Source: Akkermansia sp. (GTDB lineage Bacteria; Verrucomicrobiota; Verrucomicrobiia; Verrucomicrobiales; Akkermansiaceae). Taken from it: a stretch of DNA of 61,039 nucleotides. Numbering within the stretch: the stretch's first letter is position 1; every line of letters starts with the position of its first letter. Shown here one piece after another: positions 40,945-49,637 of this stretch. Location of the stretch: assembly GCA_017521405.1 (NCBI GenBank), contig JAFXCP010000032.1, forward strand, positions 1 through 61,039, given 5' to 3'. The notes beneath the pieces were generated by a model, which searched no databases, was not told the origin of the DNA, and saw only the letters and a program-made list of their open reading frames with translations. Both the position numbers and the translations under genes were made by a program.

Positions 40945-43182
40945 TTATTCTCCATAGACAACGAAGTGGGAAATATGGGCAAAATTCGGGGAATTAGCGT
41001 TATCAAACTCAAGTTTAACCCATTTGCCGGAGGTACCTTCCGGGAAGCGAACGGTCCATTCTTGAGGTACGTTGCTGCTTTCCACCTGTTTGAACCAGGT
41101 GGCACCGTCCGAGCTGGTATACACTGCAGCGCGGGGCATACGGCTTCCATTCCCGGTTTTGCGAATAATGCAACCGGTAAGGAAAGTGGGGTGCTCTAAT
41201 TCCACAATGAAGCTGGGACGAGCTTCCTTGGCTGTGTGGCATTTGCCGCCACGCAAAGTGGGTATGCTACTGTGCCATATCGGCGTATCCCACGAGCTGG
41301 TTGTGGATTGCCGGAATAGAACAGCGTGCAAAGGCTTGCCCGGCATGCTGTCTGCATTCTTCAAGGCAGGATATTCCGGCGGATTGGTGCCCAAACGTGC
41401 AGCACCTGCTGTGAGGGCTTTAAAAGCGGCAGCGGAGCGAGCCTCCTCTGCTGCAAAAATGGCCTTGCCATAAATAGAAGTCATTTTGCGAGCTCGCTCC
41501 TCGCTCATGGGTGCGGAGGCATCCCCGGAAGCAGCGGCAGCAGCAAAAGCGTTATTAAAAATTCGTGCTCCGGCAGAGCCTGTGCTAATATAAGTCTTTA
41601 CAGCCCATTCCAACAATTGACCAAAGGTGGTGGAATCCTCGGCATTCATATGAATGCCGAACACTCGAGCAAGGAACTTTTCCCTCGATTTGAAATCCAG
41701 CATCATATCCGATTGCTTTTGCAGCAAATCTGCGGGCTTCACCACCCAAGAAGAGGGAGTAGTACTCAGGGCTTGGTGCTGCATGGCAAATATTTCCATG
41801 CGTTGTTCCTCGCTAAAAGCCTTGATAAGCTCCTCCAAATCCTGTGTCATTTCCATAGCTGCCACGCCATGCCCTTGGTACAAGGGCAAAGTGTGCGTAA
41901 GGTAATCATAACATTCCTGAGCGGACATACCCTGCTCTTTCAGCAAGCGATGCAGCTCTGCACGGAAAAAGGGATGCAGCGGGGAAATTGCCAGTGCCTC
42001 CCGCCATGCATCAACGGCCTTTTCTTTCGCACCGGCAGCTTCCCAAGCTCGGGCACAATAGCTTTTGAGATAAGCACGGCTAATGCCCTCATCATCCCCA
42101 AACACGGTTTCCATAAGCCGGTAGGAAGTGGGTGCCTTGTTGCCGAAAATATAGTTGTGCATGCCACCATCCGGTCCGCCGAATCCGCCAATCCACTTGC
42201 CACGCTCCGGGCGCACTGCATACGCACAGTGCCCGGGCTGACCACATGTATACGCCGGAATGCCGTGCGACATGGCTGCCACTGCCCCCAAATGCGACAT
42301 GGCACCACACACGCCGCCACCACGAAGAGTAGCCTCAGCCCAGCTGCTCTCGGAAAACGGCAGGTTATAATAACCACCCTGCACATCATCGCCAAACTTG
42401 GATACACCCGTGTACGTAGCGGACCAGCATGCCCAGTCGTACTTATCCCACGGCATCTGGATGGTACGTGCGGCGTACTCATAGGAAGCATCATCCCAAT
42501 CCTGCCCGGGGTTTCCCACCACGAAGCGCAGCTCCCATGGGCGTAAATTCGGGTAATTTTTATGCAGCAAACCATTTTTTTCCTGCTCACAGAAGAAGCG
42601 GTAGCGGCGCACAGGGTTATAACGATTCGGATTCAGTTTCTGCACAGGGGGCGTTTTCCAAATTTCGCCGCCACCCCATACAGAGGCTAAGGCTACGGCT
42701 AACTTCTTATTCTTAACCTTGCCTTTATCCTCCTTCCATATACGGTAAAGGACATCGATGCCCACCCGACTATGGTACGGCACCAAACCACAGCCAAGGT
42801 ACAGCTCCAGCCACTCTCCGTCCGCTAAAAATTCCCGCAAAAATGTGGCCTTCGATTTACTCTCTGCAGCGTAAGCACTAAGCACTTCCGGAGAGGTGCA
42901 ACGCAGCATTTCCAGCACCATGCAAATTCCCATCACCTGCTGGTTCTCCAATGGCAGATTCTTACGTCCTTTTATATTGGTTATCAGTGCTTTCTGCACT
43001 GCGGCGTAATCCCCCTTTTCCAAAGCTGCCCGCGCTTTGGAAGGCATGGCAATGTGCCACGATTTCAAATGCTTCAGACCGAAGCTTTCTTCTTTCTTAC
43101 CGGTTTGTGCCGACACAGGGGAAGGTGTCAAAACTCCTAATGCAAGCATCCCGCAGAAAAGCGCACGAAGAGAAGTAATCAT
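40945..43182 (-). CDS. secreted transglutaminase-like protein with C-terminal F5/8-type domain
   Basis: 745 residues with a signal peptide (about 1-25, ending VSAQ). The central part has GGGVCGAMSHLGAVAAMSHG (candidate Cys nucleophile), GQPGHCAYAV (His) and FGGPDGGMHNY (candidate Asp). That Cys-His-Asp order and spacing fits transglutaminase-like cysteine proteases. The C-terminal 150 residues (HPTFLTGCIIRK, AAVYTSSDGATWFKQVE, WVKLEFDN) look like a discoidin/F5/8 carbohydrate-binding domain. A role in cell-surface or host glycoprotein processing is inference. Confidence 0.7.
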   Translation of the reverse strand: MITSLRALFCGMLALGVLTPSPVSAQTGKKEESFGLKHLKSWHIAMPSKARAALEKGDYAAVQKALITNIKGRKNLPLENQQVMGICMVLEMLRCTSPEVLSAYAAESKSKATFLREFLADGEWLELYLGCGLVPYHSRVGIDVLYRIWKEDKGKVKNKKLAVALASVWGGGEIWKTPPVQKLNPNRYNPVRRYRFFCEQEKNGLLHKNYPNLRPWELRFVVGNPGQDWDDASYEYAARTIQMPWDKYDWACWSATYTGVSKFGDDVQGGYYNLPFSESSWAEATLRGGGVCGAMSHLGAVAAMSHGIPAYTCGQPGHCAYAVRPERGKWIGGFGGPDGGMHNYIFGNKAPTSYRLMETVFGDDEGISRAYLKSYCARAWEAAGAKEKAVDAWREALAISPLHPFFRAELHRLLKEQGMSAQECYDYLTHTLPLYQGHGVAAMEMTQDLEELIKAFSEEQRMEIFAMQHQALSTTPSSWVVKPADLLQKQSDMMLDFKSREKFLARVFGIHMNAEDSTTFGQLLEWAVKTYISTGSAGARIFNNAFAAAAASGDASAPMSEERARKMTSIYGKAIFAAEEARSAAAFKALTAGAARLGTNPPEYPALKNADSMPGKPLHAVLFRQSTTSSWDTPIWHSSIPTLRGGKCHTAKEARPSFIVELEHPTFLTGCIIRKTGNGSRMPRAAVYTSSDGATWFKQVESSNVPQEWTVRFPEGTSGKWVKLEFDNANSPNFAHISHFVVYGE

Positions 43183-43239
43183 ACTCCTTCGATTGTGCGT
43201 ATTTTCTGCGGGATGTCAAGCAGGAAAAACAAAAACCGT

Positions 43240-44154
43240 TCAACGACGATGCGAAGCCTTTAAGCGTTCCAAAATGAGCTCCGGGCGGGAGAAATTCTCC
43301 TTTACCTGATTCAGCACATCCTCCGTCACACCGGGAATGGCACGGGCGGCTTCCAAAGCGGCCTCACCGGCAGTCTTCACATCCTCCACCGTCTCAGCGC
43401 TGGTAAGCATCAGCATAAAACGAGCCCGCAGCAATTCTGCGCGATTCTCCTCGTAGCAGTTGGAGAGTGCCTTGTTTACCACTTCCAATGCTTCCTTGGG
43501 GGAAGCGGCCGTGTGCATCTCCCTCTCCAAAGCGGTCATCTGCTCGCGAACTTTCTGCTCACGCACCACGCCACTGGCATCCTCCTTATCCAAAGTAGCA
43601 ATTTCCTTGCGAAGTTCCACGGCACTCTCGCGGGCTTCCTGCGGCATCGTCTTATAAGCCTCCAGCAGCAGCTTGAGGCGCTGCTCCCCTTCTGCTTTAC
43701 GGGCTTCCTCCAGCAAGCGCACCACCTTCAATGCCGGATCCAGTTCCTTGGCAGCAGCCTCCACCGTAGCGCGATAGCCGCTGAAACCACCTGCCACCTC
43801 ACCCTCCGGCGTAAGCACCAGCACCGTCGGGAATCCCTCCACTTGGTACTTCTCGCACAATGCCTGGTTTGCCGCCAGCTGCGCCTTATCGAACTTCGGG
43901 TTATTCGGTATATCCACCTCCAGCAGCACAAACTTATCCGCCACGTACTGCTCGAAAGCCGGCTTATCAAACAAGTCCTTCTTCATGCGAATGCACCAGC
44001 CACACCAATCCGAGCCGGTAAAATCCACAAGCACAGCCTTCCCTTCCGCAGCCGCCTTAGCCTTGGCCGCTGCAAAATCAGTCATCCATTCCAAAGCCAT
44101 GGCAGGTGCCAAAGCAACCGCCAGACCCAGCGTTATCATCAGTAGCTTCTTCAT
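43240..44154 (-). CDS. periplasmic thioredoxin-family protein
   Basis: 304 residues with a signal peptide (about 1-20). The thioredoxin-like domain has DFTGSDWCGWCIRMKKDLF (CGWC active site at about 51-54) and the cis-Pro in VEGFPTVLVL. The C-terminal half is a long helical, Glu/Lys/Ala-rich extension. It likely reduces or isomerises disulfides in exported proteins. A TAGCAT -10 ends six bases before the ATG, another likely leaderless gene. Confidence 0.88.
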   Translation of the reverse strand: MKKLLMITLGLAVALAPAMALEWMTDFAAAKAKAAAEGKAVLVDFTGSDWCGWCIRMKKDLFDKPAFEQYVADKFVLLEVDIPNNPKFDKAQLAANQALCEKYQVEGFPTVLVLTPEGEVAGGFSGYRATVEAAAKELDPALKVVRLLEEARKAEGEQRLKLLLEAYKTMPQEARESAVELRKEIATLDKEDASGVVREQKVREQMTALEREMHTAASPKEALEVVNKALSNCYEENRAELLRARFMLMLTSAETVEDVKTAGEAALEAARAIPGVTEDVLNQVKENFSRPELILERLKASHRR

Positions 44155-44199
44155 GCGCTTATGCTAGCATACGATGTGCCGCTTCTGCAAGTAAAAAAC

Positions 44200-45120
44200 C
44201 TATCCAAGTAGCAGGTTTATAGCTTTCCGTGCCAAAATAGTCACATCCTCTCCGGCAGAAAGCGCATGCAGCCAAGTCTCCCGGCGCAGCCAAGTACGCT
44301 GGCGTTTGGCGTACTGCCGCGTAGCAAGTGCAAGAGAAGCCTCCAACTCTGCCGCCGATATTTCGCCACGCAAGTGTGCCTGCACCTGCGGCAAGCCCAA
44401 GGTGCGCGACGCAGTATCAGAAAGAACCCTGTTTTGCAAAGCTGCTATCTCCTGCACCACACCTTCCGCCAGCATTTTTTTTGCTCGGTGGGCAATACGT
44501 GCATCCAATGCAGCCGTTTCCCATACCAAGTGCAAGCCTGCTCCTATGGGGCTTGTCCAATTACTCTTCCAGTGGGAAAGAGGTTTGCCCCCCAGCAGCA
44601 CAATCTCTAAATTGCGGATAACATAACGCGGGTTTTGCAAATTCGTAGCTGCGGCTCCCTCCGGGTCAATCCGGCGAAATTCCTCCACCACCTCCTCAAA
44701 AGGCCGAGTCTCCAAATCTGCACGAAGAGCCGCAGAGGATGGTGGAGCCGGAGAAATTCCATGGGAAATAAATTTTACATACAAACCGGAGCCGCCGGTT
44801 ACAATCGCTATCTTTCCGCGAGCATGAATATCCCGAATGCACTCCCCTGCCCTGCGAGCATGAGTAGCGGCATCGTTATTTTCCGTAAGTTCCATGCATT
44901 CCACCAAATGGTGGGGAACTCGGTCCCTCTCTTCCATGCTCGGTGCCGCAGTCAATATAGGCATACCACGGTACACTTGGTAAGCATCCGCGCTCACAAT
45001 CTCCGCATTACCCAGCAGCTCCGCCACTGCCACGGCGAGGGCGCTCTTGCCACTGCCGGTAGGCCCCAAGATGAAGTACGTTGTTCCACGTGGAACATCT
45101 ATTCTCCCCTGCTCTCTCAT
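44200..45120 (-). CDS. miaA: tRNA dimethylallyltransferase
   Basis: 306 residues from MREQGRID (45120); the ATG eight codons upstream would overlap the DUF805 gene that ends at 45122. It adds the isopentenyl group to A37 of tRNAs reading UNN codons. Markers are GPTGSGKSALAVAVAE, the catalytic-Asp motif VSADAYQVYRGM, VTGGSGLYVKF, and the C-terminal TRQYAKRQRTWLRR. A perfect parS-like palindrome lies inside its first codons (45082-45097). Confidence 0.96.
   Translation of the reverse strand: MREQGRIDVPRGTTYFILGPTGSGKSALAVAVAELLGNAEIVSADAYQVYRGMPILTAAPSMEERDRVPHHLVECMELTENNDAATHARRAGECIRDIHARGKIAIVTGGSGLYVKFISHGISPAPPSSAALRADLETRPFEEVVEEFRRIDPEGAAATNLQNPRYVIRNLEIVLLGGKPLSHWKSNWTSPIGAGLHLVWETAALDARIAHRAKKMLAEGVVQEIAALQNRVLSDTASRTLGLPQVQAHLRGEISAAELEASLALATRQYAKRQRTWLRRETWLHALSAGEDVTILARKAINLLLG
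45082..45097. other. parS: parS-like site 1 (perfect palindrome)
   Basis: TGTTCCACGTGGAACA is a perfect 16-bp palindrome that differs from the common parS TGTTTCACGTGAAACA by one symmetric base pair. It is in the miaA coding region, as parS sites often are. ParB would bind it and load the partition complex. Confidence 0.75.
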
Positions 45121-45121
45121 C

Positions 45122-45760
45122 TTACCACCTCGGAATATCCCCATACAGATTCTCTTTTCTCTGCCCCGGCAGAAGGGTAAAAATAAATAAAGGAACAGCG
45201 GTAGCAGAGCAAAACGGCAGCAGAATAAATTGGCAAAACCACATGGGACCGCTCACCAATTCCTTCGTAAGCATCCTCGTCAGCAGAACATCTGCTACCT
45301 CTTCACACCCACCGGACATATCCATCAAGTGAGCATAAAAAACGCTGGCTTCCATCATCAGATTCACGATGCAGAAAACATACAAAGCATAAGCAATGCA
45401 GAAAAAGGAGAAAAAGAAAACCACCCACCATGCACTACGCCCCACATCGTGCAGGCGCCGCACCAGCACCGTCGTCATGGGCAAAGCCAAGTATAAAGCC
45501 ACCAGTAAAAAAAGCAGCAGCAGCCCCGCCGCTGCCACCAAACTGAACGGCTCCGAAAGCAAAAGACAAAACGGCAGCAAAAAAAGCGGCAGAAGCGTAA
45601 GGAGTGAACCAAAGAGCATACAGCTCCAATACTCCCTCCGAGAAGCACGTCCCCGGAAAACAGCATAGCGGTCGCGTTTCAACGTAGCGCAGAAACATCC
45701 CCAAAGGGAGGGCTGCTCCACTACTTGCGGAACGGAAGGAAGATTTGAATCCGGCATCAT
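45122..45760 (-). CDS. DUF805 membrane protein
   Basis: 212 residues. FRGRASRREYWSC starts the DUF805 domain and VRRLHDVGRSAWW closes its core, with four to five hydrophobic segments around them. There is no GYF-like domain, unlike the two paralogues upstream. It follows the second paralogue without a gap and precedes miaA by one base. The family function is unknown; it is often an inner-membrane protein of stress or envelope operons. Confidence 0.9.
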   Translation of the reverse strand: MMPDSNLPSVPQVVEQPSLWGCFCATLKRDRYAVFRGRASRREYWSCMLFGSLLTLLPLFLLPFCLLLSEPFSLVAAAGLLLLFLLVALYLALPMTTVLVRRLHDVGRSAWWVVFFFSFFCIAYALYVFCIVNLMMEASVFYAHLMDMSGGCEEVADVLLTRMLTKELVSGPMWFCQFILLPFCSATAVPLFIFTLLPGQRKENLYGDIPRW

Positions 45761-46642
45761 TTAACCAAGGGGGTATTTGCGGGAGGGTCCGTATTTGTTA
45801 CTTCCCCGCCGGCTATTGGTACATGCTACAATAATCGTAGCTAAAACGGCAAGATAAAACAACAGCTCAAGGGAAAGATAAGTCAGCGTCATGGGAGGTT
45901 CCGCCATACTCCAATTCAGTATGAAATGCTGTATGCCTTCCTGTGCATCCACCATATGCCACTCGGATAAGGACAAGGCCGAATGTATCGCGGCACGAAT
46001 GGTATAGACTACATAAGAGACATTAATCGCCAAAATAATCAGCGCCCACTTGCCGCTACGGCCTATATCGTGCAAACGCCGCACCAATAAACTATAGTAG
46101 GGGAAACTGAAAAAAAGCATGGTTATTCCCATAAGCAAATGCCCCGTCAGCAGGATACCGAGGGCAATGGAATCCAACTGCCCATATCGGAACATAGCAT
46201 ACCCTGTACCGCCCGCAATAAGAAGCGCAACAAGTAGCAGAAGAAGCGTTATCCAAAATACCCAGCCCCAGTATTCCCTGCGTGTAGCACGCCCTCGCAG
46301 GGAGAAGAAACGCTCATTCATGCAGTAAAGAAAATGGGAGTAAAGGGATTTTCCGCCGGGCATAAGTTTCCCGTGGCACTCCGGGCATTCTTTGGGTAGC
46401 ACGCCCTGCACCAAGGCGATACCGGCGCCGCATAATTCGCAGTTAACGTAATTGGGTACCGCTCCGGGAACGCGAGCCAATAAAGCCGCCACCACAGACC
46501 ATTCTTTATCCCGGTATGCAGCAGCTCGAGTGCTAAGGCTTATCTTCCCCTCCACCAGCAGTGTTTGCAAATCCTCCAAACGATGAGGACCACATATGCG
46601 GTTTTCCTCATCCAAATAATAATAGTACAATGAATCAGCCAT
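45761..46642 (-). CDS. GYF_2-zinc ribbon-DUF805 membrane protein
   Basis: 293 residues from MADSLYYYYLD (46642), which overlaps the stop of the upstream paralogue by 8 bp; an ATG 13 codons earlier is less likely. Domain order is GYF_2/DUF4339 (YYYLDEENRICGPH, about 6-50), a zinc ribbon with two CxxC pairs (CELCG, CPECH), then DUF805 (LRGRATRREYWGW to VRRLHDIGRSGKW) with four or five membrane helices. This is a common signalling-like architecture of unknown role. Confidence 0.88.
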   Translation of the reverse strand: MADSLYYYYLDEENRICGPHRLEDLQTLLVEGKISLSTRAAAYRDKEWSVVAALLARVPGAVPNYVNCELCGAGIALVQGVLPKECPECHGKLMPGGKSLYSHFLYCMNERFFSLRGRATRREYWGWVFWITLLLLLVALLIAGGTGYAMFRYGQLDSIALGILLTGHLLMGITMLFFSFPYYSLLVRRLHDIGRSGKWALIILAINVSYVVYTIRAAIHSALSLSEWHMVDAQEGIQHFILNWSMAEPPMTLTYLSLELLFYLAVLATIIVACTNSRRGSNKYGPSRKYPLG

Positions 46643-47501
46643 GGGGATAAAGCATAGAAGGTCCGTATTTATTCGCACCACGTTTACCGGGCAGCAGCAG
46701 CATAATGAAGAGGTACAAACCCAGTACGAGGTATTCTAAAAAGGAGAACGAAAAGATAGCGAGGGAAAGTATAAAGCCATTTCCATTCAGCAAGATGCAG
46801 CAGACCATGGAAATCATCATTTGTACCATGGCTGCCAAAGAAAACCATACGCCATATGCCCCGTGATTAGAATCGTGCAGACGCCGTATAGTTACCGCAA
46901 GCAAAGGTATCAATATAGCTAAAGTGTAAAGAAAATTCACAAACAACACTGCCAGCATAAGGGGGTTTCCATAGTAGGCCATCATTGCTGCCATGCGCTG
47001 CGTTATCGGCACCCCGGCATCCTGCATAATGATGGCTTGCTGCATGAGTTCCTCACTCATACCAAAGCCCACAACTAATTGCCCAAGCATTCCCAGCGCG
47101 AAGCTGAATAAATACATAAACAAGTAAAATCCCCAAAATTCGGAGCGTGTTGCCCTGCCCTTAAAATCCGCATAATGGCGCAGGCAATACAAAAAGTTGT
47201 TCCATAGGTTACTGTTTTCTTCCGGGTGAATCTCCCGATGACAATGCGGGCAGAGGGCCGGCGCTTCTACGGAAACGATTTCTTGCTTGCATTTTGGGCA
47301 TCTTCCGATGGGTGCTGCTTCTCTGCTTATACCACCGGATGCTGCTAAAAGTTCTCCTATGGTTTTCCATGTATCCGTGCCTGCCACGGCAGCAAGGCTA
47401 TCCTCCTTCAACATTCCGGAGGCGAGAAAGGTGCGTATCTCCTCCTCTTTGTATGGGCCAACAGCTTTCTTGTCCCCATCTAAATAATAATATTGCAGCA
47501 T
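46635..47501 (-). CDS. GYF_2-zinc ribbon-DUF805 membrane protein, first of the triplet
   Basis: 288 residues from MLQYYYLDGDKK (47501); the frame is open into the 6S RNA locus, but the earlier ATG would place 32 odd residues before the GYF_2 domain. Layout matches the next gene: GYF_2 (YYYLDGDKKAVGPY), zinc ribbon (CPKC, CPHC), and DUF805 (FKGRATRSEFWGF, IRRLHDSNHGAYG). It heads a four-gene unit: two full paralogues, one short DUF805, then miaA. Confidence 0.88.
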   Translation of the reverse strand: MLQYYYLDGDKKAVGPYKEEEIRTFLASGMLKEDSLAAVAGTDTWKTIGELLAASGGISREAAPIGRCPKCKQEIVSVEAPALCPHCHREIHPEENSNLWNNFLYCLRHYADFKGRATRSEFWGFYLFMYLFSFALGMLGQLVVGFGMSEELMQQAIIMQDAGVPITQRMAAMMAYYGNPLMLAVLFVNFLYTLAILIPLLAVTIRRLHDSNHGAYGVWFSLAAMVQMMISMVCCILLNGNGFILSLAIFSFSFLEYLVLGLYLFIMLLLPGKRGANKYGPSMLYPHG

Positions 47502-47564
47502 TTCGCGCTCTATTATGCACGCGCACGCATTGGGAGTCAAGCCTTCACCCGCAAAAAATATGGA

Positions 47565-47746
47565 TGACCGCCGTGCCGTCAGTGGTAGAAGAGCCACGTT
47601 CCCTATAAGCAGGTGGGTGCGGAGCCAGGGTCCTTTGAGGTATCCTTATATGGACGGAACATAATACCCTATTAAGCTTGATGCCCCTTGTGAATCTACA
47701 ACGGTCCGGGCCTGTAGAACCACGCGTCACGTACACGGCAGCCGAT
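47565..47746 (-). ncRNA. ssrS: candidate 6S RNA
   Basis: About 180 nt on the minus strand. It starts after a textbook promoter and ends before a T-run (47558-47553). The ends pair: GCTGCCGTG (47742-47734) with CACGGCGGT (47575-47567), then GTGG with CCAC. The 3' half holds CTCCGCACCCACCTGCTTA followed by AGGGAACGTGG, which is the wording I associate with 6S RNAs, and the middle can form an open bubble. 6S RNA mimics an open promoter and holds sigma70 RNA polymerase in stationary phase. It sits between divergent protein genes with no ORF of its own. Confidence 0.7.
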
Positions 47747-47750
47747 TGTG

Positions 47751-47779
47751 TTTATAGCATAGAATAGGGCTTTTTGCAA
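47751..47779 (-). promoter_or_regulatory. promoter of the 6S RNA candidate
   Basis: Minus-strand TTGCAA (47779-47774), 17 bp, TATAAA (47756-47751). It is followed seven bases later by the predicted RNA end. Confidence 0.75.
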
Positions 47780-47798
47780 GGTTTATCTATAACAAAAT

Positions 47799-47814
47799 TG
47801 TTCCATGTGGAACA
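47799..47814. other. parS: parS-like site 2
   Basis: TGTTCCATGTGGAACA, identical to site 1 except for one central base. It lies intergenically between the 6S RNA promoter and the argS promoter, exactly at the switch of gene direction. Confidence 0.65.
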
Positions 47815-47833
47815 TTCAGGAAGGTATCTATCA

Positions 47834-47862
47834 TTGACAAAGAGAAATGAAACGTGTAGAAT
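47834..47862 (+). promoter_or_regulatory. argS promoter; rules out the upstream ATG
   Basis: TTGACA (47834-47839), 17 bp, TAGAAT (47857-47862). The in-frame ATG at 47847 lies inside the spacer, so translation must begin at ATG 47874, four to six bases after +1. Confidence 0.75.
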
Positions 47863-47873
47863 TCGCGCCAGAC

Positions 47874-49628
47874 ATGACCATACCGACACTACTGACTGAG
47901 AAGCTGGCCGCCGCACTGCAAACAGCACTGGGAGAAGCCATGCCCGCAGACTTCAAACCCACTGTTACCCCGGCTCAGGATTTACGCTTTGGCGATTACC
48001 AGAGCAACGCCGCCATGATATTGGCCAAGCAAGCCCGCATGAATCCGCGCGCACTTGCCACGCAAGTGGTGGAAGCCTTCGGAAACTCTGAAATTGCTGA
48101 TTTAGACATTGCCGGTCCCGGCTTCATCAACTTCCGAATTAACCCGGCCTACTATGCGGAACGCACAGCGGCCATGCTGCAAGATGAGCGCTTGGGAGTC
48201 TCCGTAGTGGAAAAACCCAAAACCTTAGTGATAGATTTTTCCGCGCCGAACGTAGCGAAACCCATGCATGTGGGGCACATTCGCTCCACCATCATCGGCG
48301 ATACACTGGGACGATTAGCACGTTTCCTGGGGCACAAAGTCATTACCGATAATCATATTGGCGACTGGGGCACACAGTTTGGGATGATTCTTTGGGGATG
48401 GAAAAACATTCTGCAACAGGACGAACTAGAGAAAGACCCCATTGAGGCTCTTCTAGCCGTATACAAAGAAGTAAATGCCCGCTGCAAGGAGGATGAAAGC
48501 CTGCTGCCCATTTGCAAGAGCGAGCTGGTGAAACTCCAAAGCGGGGATGCCGAGAACCTCGAAATTTGGCAAAAGTGCATCGCCGTAACCAAAACCGGCT
48601 TGGAGAAGATATACGCTCAATTAAACATCAGCTTCGATTACTGGCTGGGCGAAAGCGCATACAACGATGCCTTGGCACCGCTGGTGGAAGATTTGCTGGC
48701 CAAGGGCATTGCCCGGGAGAGCGAAGGAGCCGTTTGCGTTTTCTCGGATGGTTTCCACAAGCCGCAAAACGATCCTTTCCTGGTACAAAAAGATGGTGAA
48801 TGGGTACCGGTACCGGCCATTATTCGCAAGGCGGATGGTGGTTTCCTGTACGCTACAACAGACCTTGCCACACTGGATTACCGCACCACTAAATTCAACG
48901 CCGATTCCATTTGGTATGTAGTAGGTGCGCCACAGGAAAAACACTTTAAACAGATTTTCGATATCGAGCGTATGCGTGGCATAAGCGGCGATTTCCGGCA
49001 TGTGGCCTTCGGCTCCATTCTTGGCAAGGACCGCCGTCCCTTCAAGACACGCTCCGGAGATACCGTCAGCCTTCAGGATGTGATTGACGAAGCCATCAGC
49101 CGTGCCGCACAAGTTATCGAAACTAAGAGCCCGGATATGCCGGCGGAGGAAAAAGCACGCGTAGCAGAGGCCGTGGGCATCGGTGCTATCAAATTTGCGG
49201 AACTTTCCCAAAATCGCATGAGCGATTATATTTTCGACTGGGAAAAGATGCTTGCCCTCACGGGGGATACAGCTCCGTACCTGCAAAACTCATACGTACG
49301 CGTTCGCTCCATCTTCCGCAAGGTAGAGGGGGAATTCCGGGCTCCGGAGAAACTTGAGCTGGTGCAGGATGCGGAAATTCACTTAGCACGTCTCTTGGTA
49401 CGCTATGCAGAAGTAGTCCCTGCCACGCTGGATGATTGCCGCCCGAATCTACTGGCTGCCTATCTTTACGAATTGGCAAAAGCCTTCCATAGTTTCTACG
49501 AGGCATGCCCCGTGCTAAAGAGCGAGGGCAACACCCGCGAGACTCGCCTTGCACTCTGCGAGCTTACCGCTCGCGTGCTGAAGCAGGGCATGGGGCTTTT
49601 CGGCATTACGATGCCCGAACGTATGTAA
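47874..49628 (+). CDS. argS: arginyl-tRNA synthetase
   Basis: 584 residues from MTIPTLLTEKLAAALQ, chosen from the promoter position. It is a class I enzyme. The HIGH motif appears as HVGHIRSTIIGDTL (HVGH), preceded by FSAPNVAKPMHVG, with the GDWGTQFGM motif after it. The N-terminal Add-1 domain is present, as is the C-terminal anticodon-binding helical domain (ALCELTARVLKQGMGLFGI, then MPERM). The first of a long run of + strand genes. Confidence 0.97.
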   Translation: MTIPTLLTEKLAAALQTALGEAMPADFKPTVTPAQDLRFGDYQSNAAMILAKQARMNPRALATQVVEAFGNSEIADLDIAGPGFINFRINPAYYAERTAAMLQDERLGVSVVEKPKTLVIDFSAPNVAKPMHVGHIRSTIIGDTLGRLARFLGHKVITDNHIGDWGTQFGMILWGWKNILQQDELEKDPIEALLAVYKEVNARCKEDESLLPICKSELVKLQSGDAENLEIWQKCIAVTKTGLEKIYAQLNISFDYWLGESAYNDALAPLVEDLLAKGIARESEGAVCVFSDGFHKPQNDPFLVQKDGEWVPVPAIIRKADGGFLYATTDLATLDYRTTKFNADSIWYVVGAPQEKHFKQIFDIERMRGISGDFRHVAFGSILGKDRRPFKTRSGDTVSLQDVIDEAISRAAQVIETKSPDMPAEEKARVAEAVGIGAIKFAELSQNRMSDYIFDWEKMLALTGDTAPYLQNSYVRVRSIFRKVEGEFRAPEKLELVQDAEIHLARLLVRYAEVVPATLDDCRPNLLAAYLYELAKAFHSFYEACPVLKSEGNTRETRLALCELTARVLKQGMGLFGITMPERM

Positions 49629-49637
49629 GCTCCGATT

